A stretch of DNA of 64,000 nucleotides from Phallus indusiatus. Its lineage: Eukaryota; Basidiomycota; Agaricomycetes; Phallales; Phallaceae. Of the stretch, positions 63,783-64,000 are shown piece by piece. Positions within the stretch are counted from its first letter, which is position 1. Each line of letters starts with the position of its first letter. The position numbers were made by a program, and so were the translations under genes. Location of the stretch: NCBI GenBank assembly GCA_027605045.1, contig JAQFWX010000180.1, forward strand, positions 1-64,000, read 5' to 3'. The notes beneath the pieces were generated by a model, which was not told the DNA's origin, searched no databases, and worked only from the letters and a program-made list of their open reading frames with translations.

Positions 63783-64000
63783 ATGGACCTGAAAGCCGTA
63801 TTTTTGACAAGAGGAGCTCTTCATTGGTTCGCAGGTGTTGCCAGTTGTGCATACATGACAGTTTCACCGAGACTGTTTAATCAGGTGCGTGAATGTTCAT
63901 CCTCTCGTACAGAGACAAGGTCGTGGTTTGGCGCACTCCATTTGTCCCATTTGAGAAGTATTAATTATCTTTTTGGACTGTTGATTATGATTCAAGTGCC
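63783..64000 (+). CDS. Possible first exon of a gene cut by the window edge
   Basis: Not recognised. From the ATG at 63783 a 34-codon open frame (DLKAVFLTRGALHWFAGVAS, then CAYMTVSPRLFNQ) ends exactly at a GTGCGTG donor-like site after 63884. The frame is hydrophobic and could be a membrane segment. The rest would lie in the following sequence and beyond position 64000. It is a weak call resting only on the open frame and the donor. Confidence 0.25.
   Translation, partial: MDLKAVFLTRGALHWFAGVASCAYMTVSPRLFNQVRECSSSRTETRSWFGALHLSHLRSINYLFGLLIMIQV

Overview
This is a nuclear segment of a filamentous basidiomycete, most likely an agaricomycete. The genes are separated by short gaps and split by many 45-60 nt introns. 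There are no operons, and neighbouring genes often run divergently or convergently. The proteins look like their basidiomycete relatives, and one gene is a large NACHT-WD40 (NLR-type) protein of a kind these fungi carry in numbers. I found no rRNA, no convincing tRNA, no CRISPR array and no intact transposon.

Layout, left to right: a gene-poor start (1-2676); RIB3 (riboflavin synthesis, +); DED1 (translation-initiation RNA helicase, -); a 2.6 kb gene-poor stretch; HGH1 (-) and SPT20 (SAGA subunit, +), starting 88 bp apart; a membrane-anchored TAP-like alpha/beta hydrolase (+) converging on DBP9 (ribosome-assembly helicase, -); COQ6 (ubiquinone hydroxylase, +), divergent from DBP9; an F-box protein (+); a small secreted or anchored protein (+); an ERV1-type sulfhydryl oxidase (+); mitochondrial ribosomal protein bL36m (-).

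The centre holds the accessory gene: a 1698-residue NLR-like protein with a C2-like N-terminus, a helical region, NACHT and WD40 repeats (27557-32994, +). After it come TRM82 (tRNA m7G methyltransferase subunit, -), SEC6 (exocyst, +), QNS1 (NAD+ synthetase, -), GUT1 (glycerol kinase, -), an arrestin-like protein (+), a secreted GH92 mannosidase (-), LYC1 (GNAT acetyltransferase, +), ERG13 (HMG-CoA synthase, -), a REG1-like PP1 regulatory subunit (-), a second arrestin-like protein (-) and the possible first exon of a gene cut by the right edge.

Most genes are single-copy housekeeping functions: cofactor synthesis (riboflavin, ubiquinone, NAD+, sterol precursors), RNA helicases, mitochondrial biogenesis and secretion. 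They do not form one pathway. The observations most worth following up are the NLR-like gene, a recurrent need for GC-AG splice donors (four genes), two arrestin-like relatives 15 kb apart, a 12-nt terminal coding exon in bL36m, and low-complexity insertions in conserved enzymes (RIB3, ERG13). Exon joins were made by eye from reading frame and family similarity. Where exon lengths are given their sums are divisible by three.
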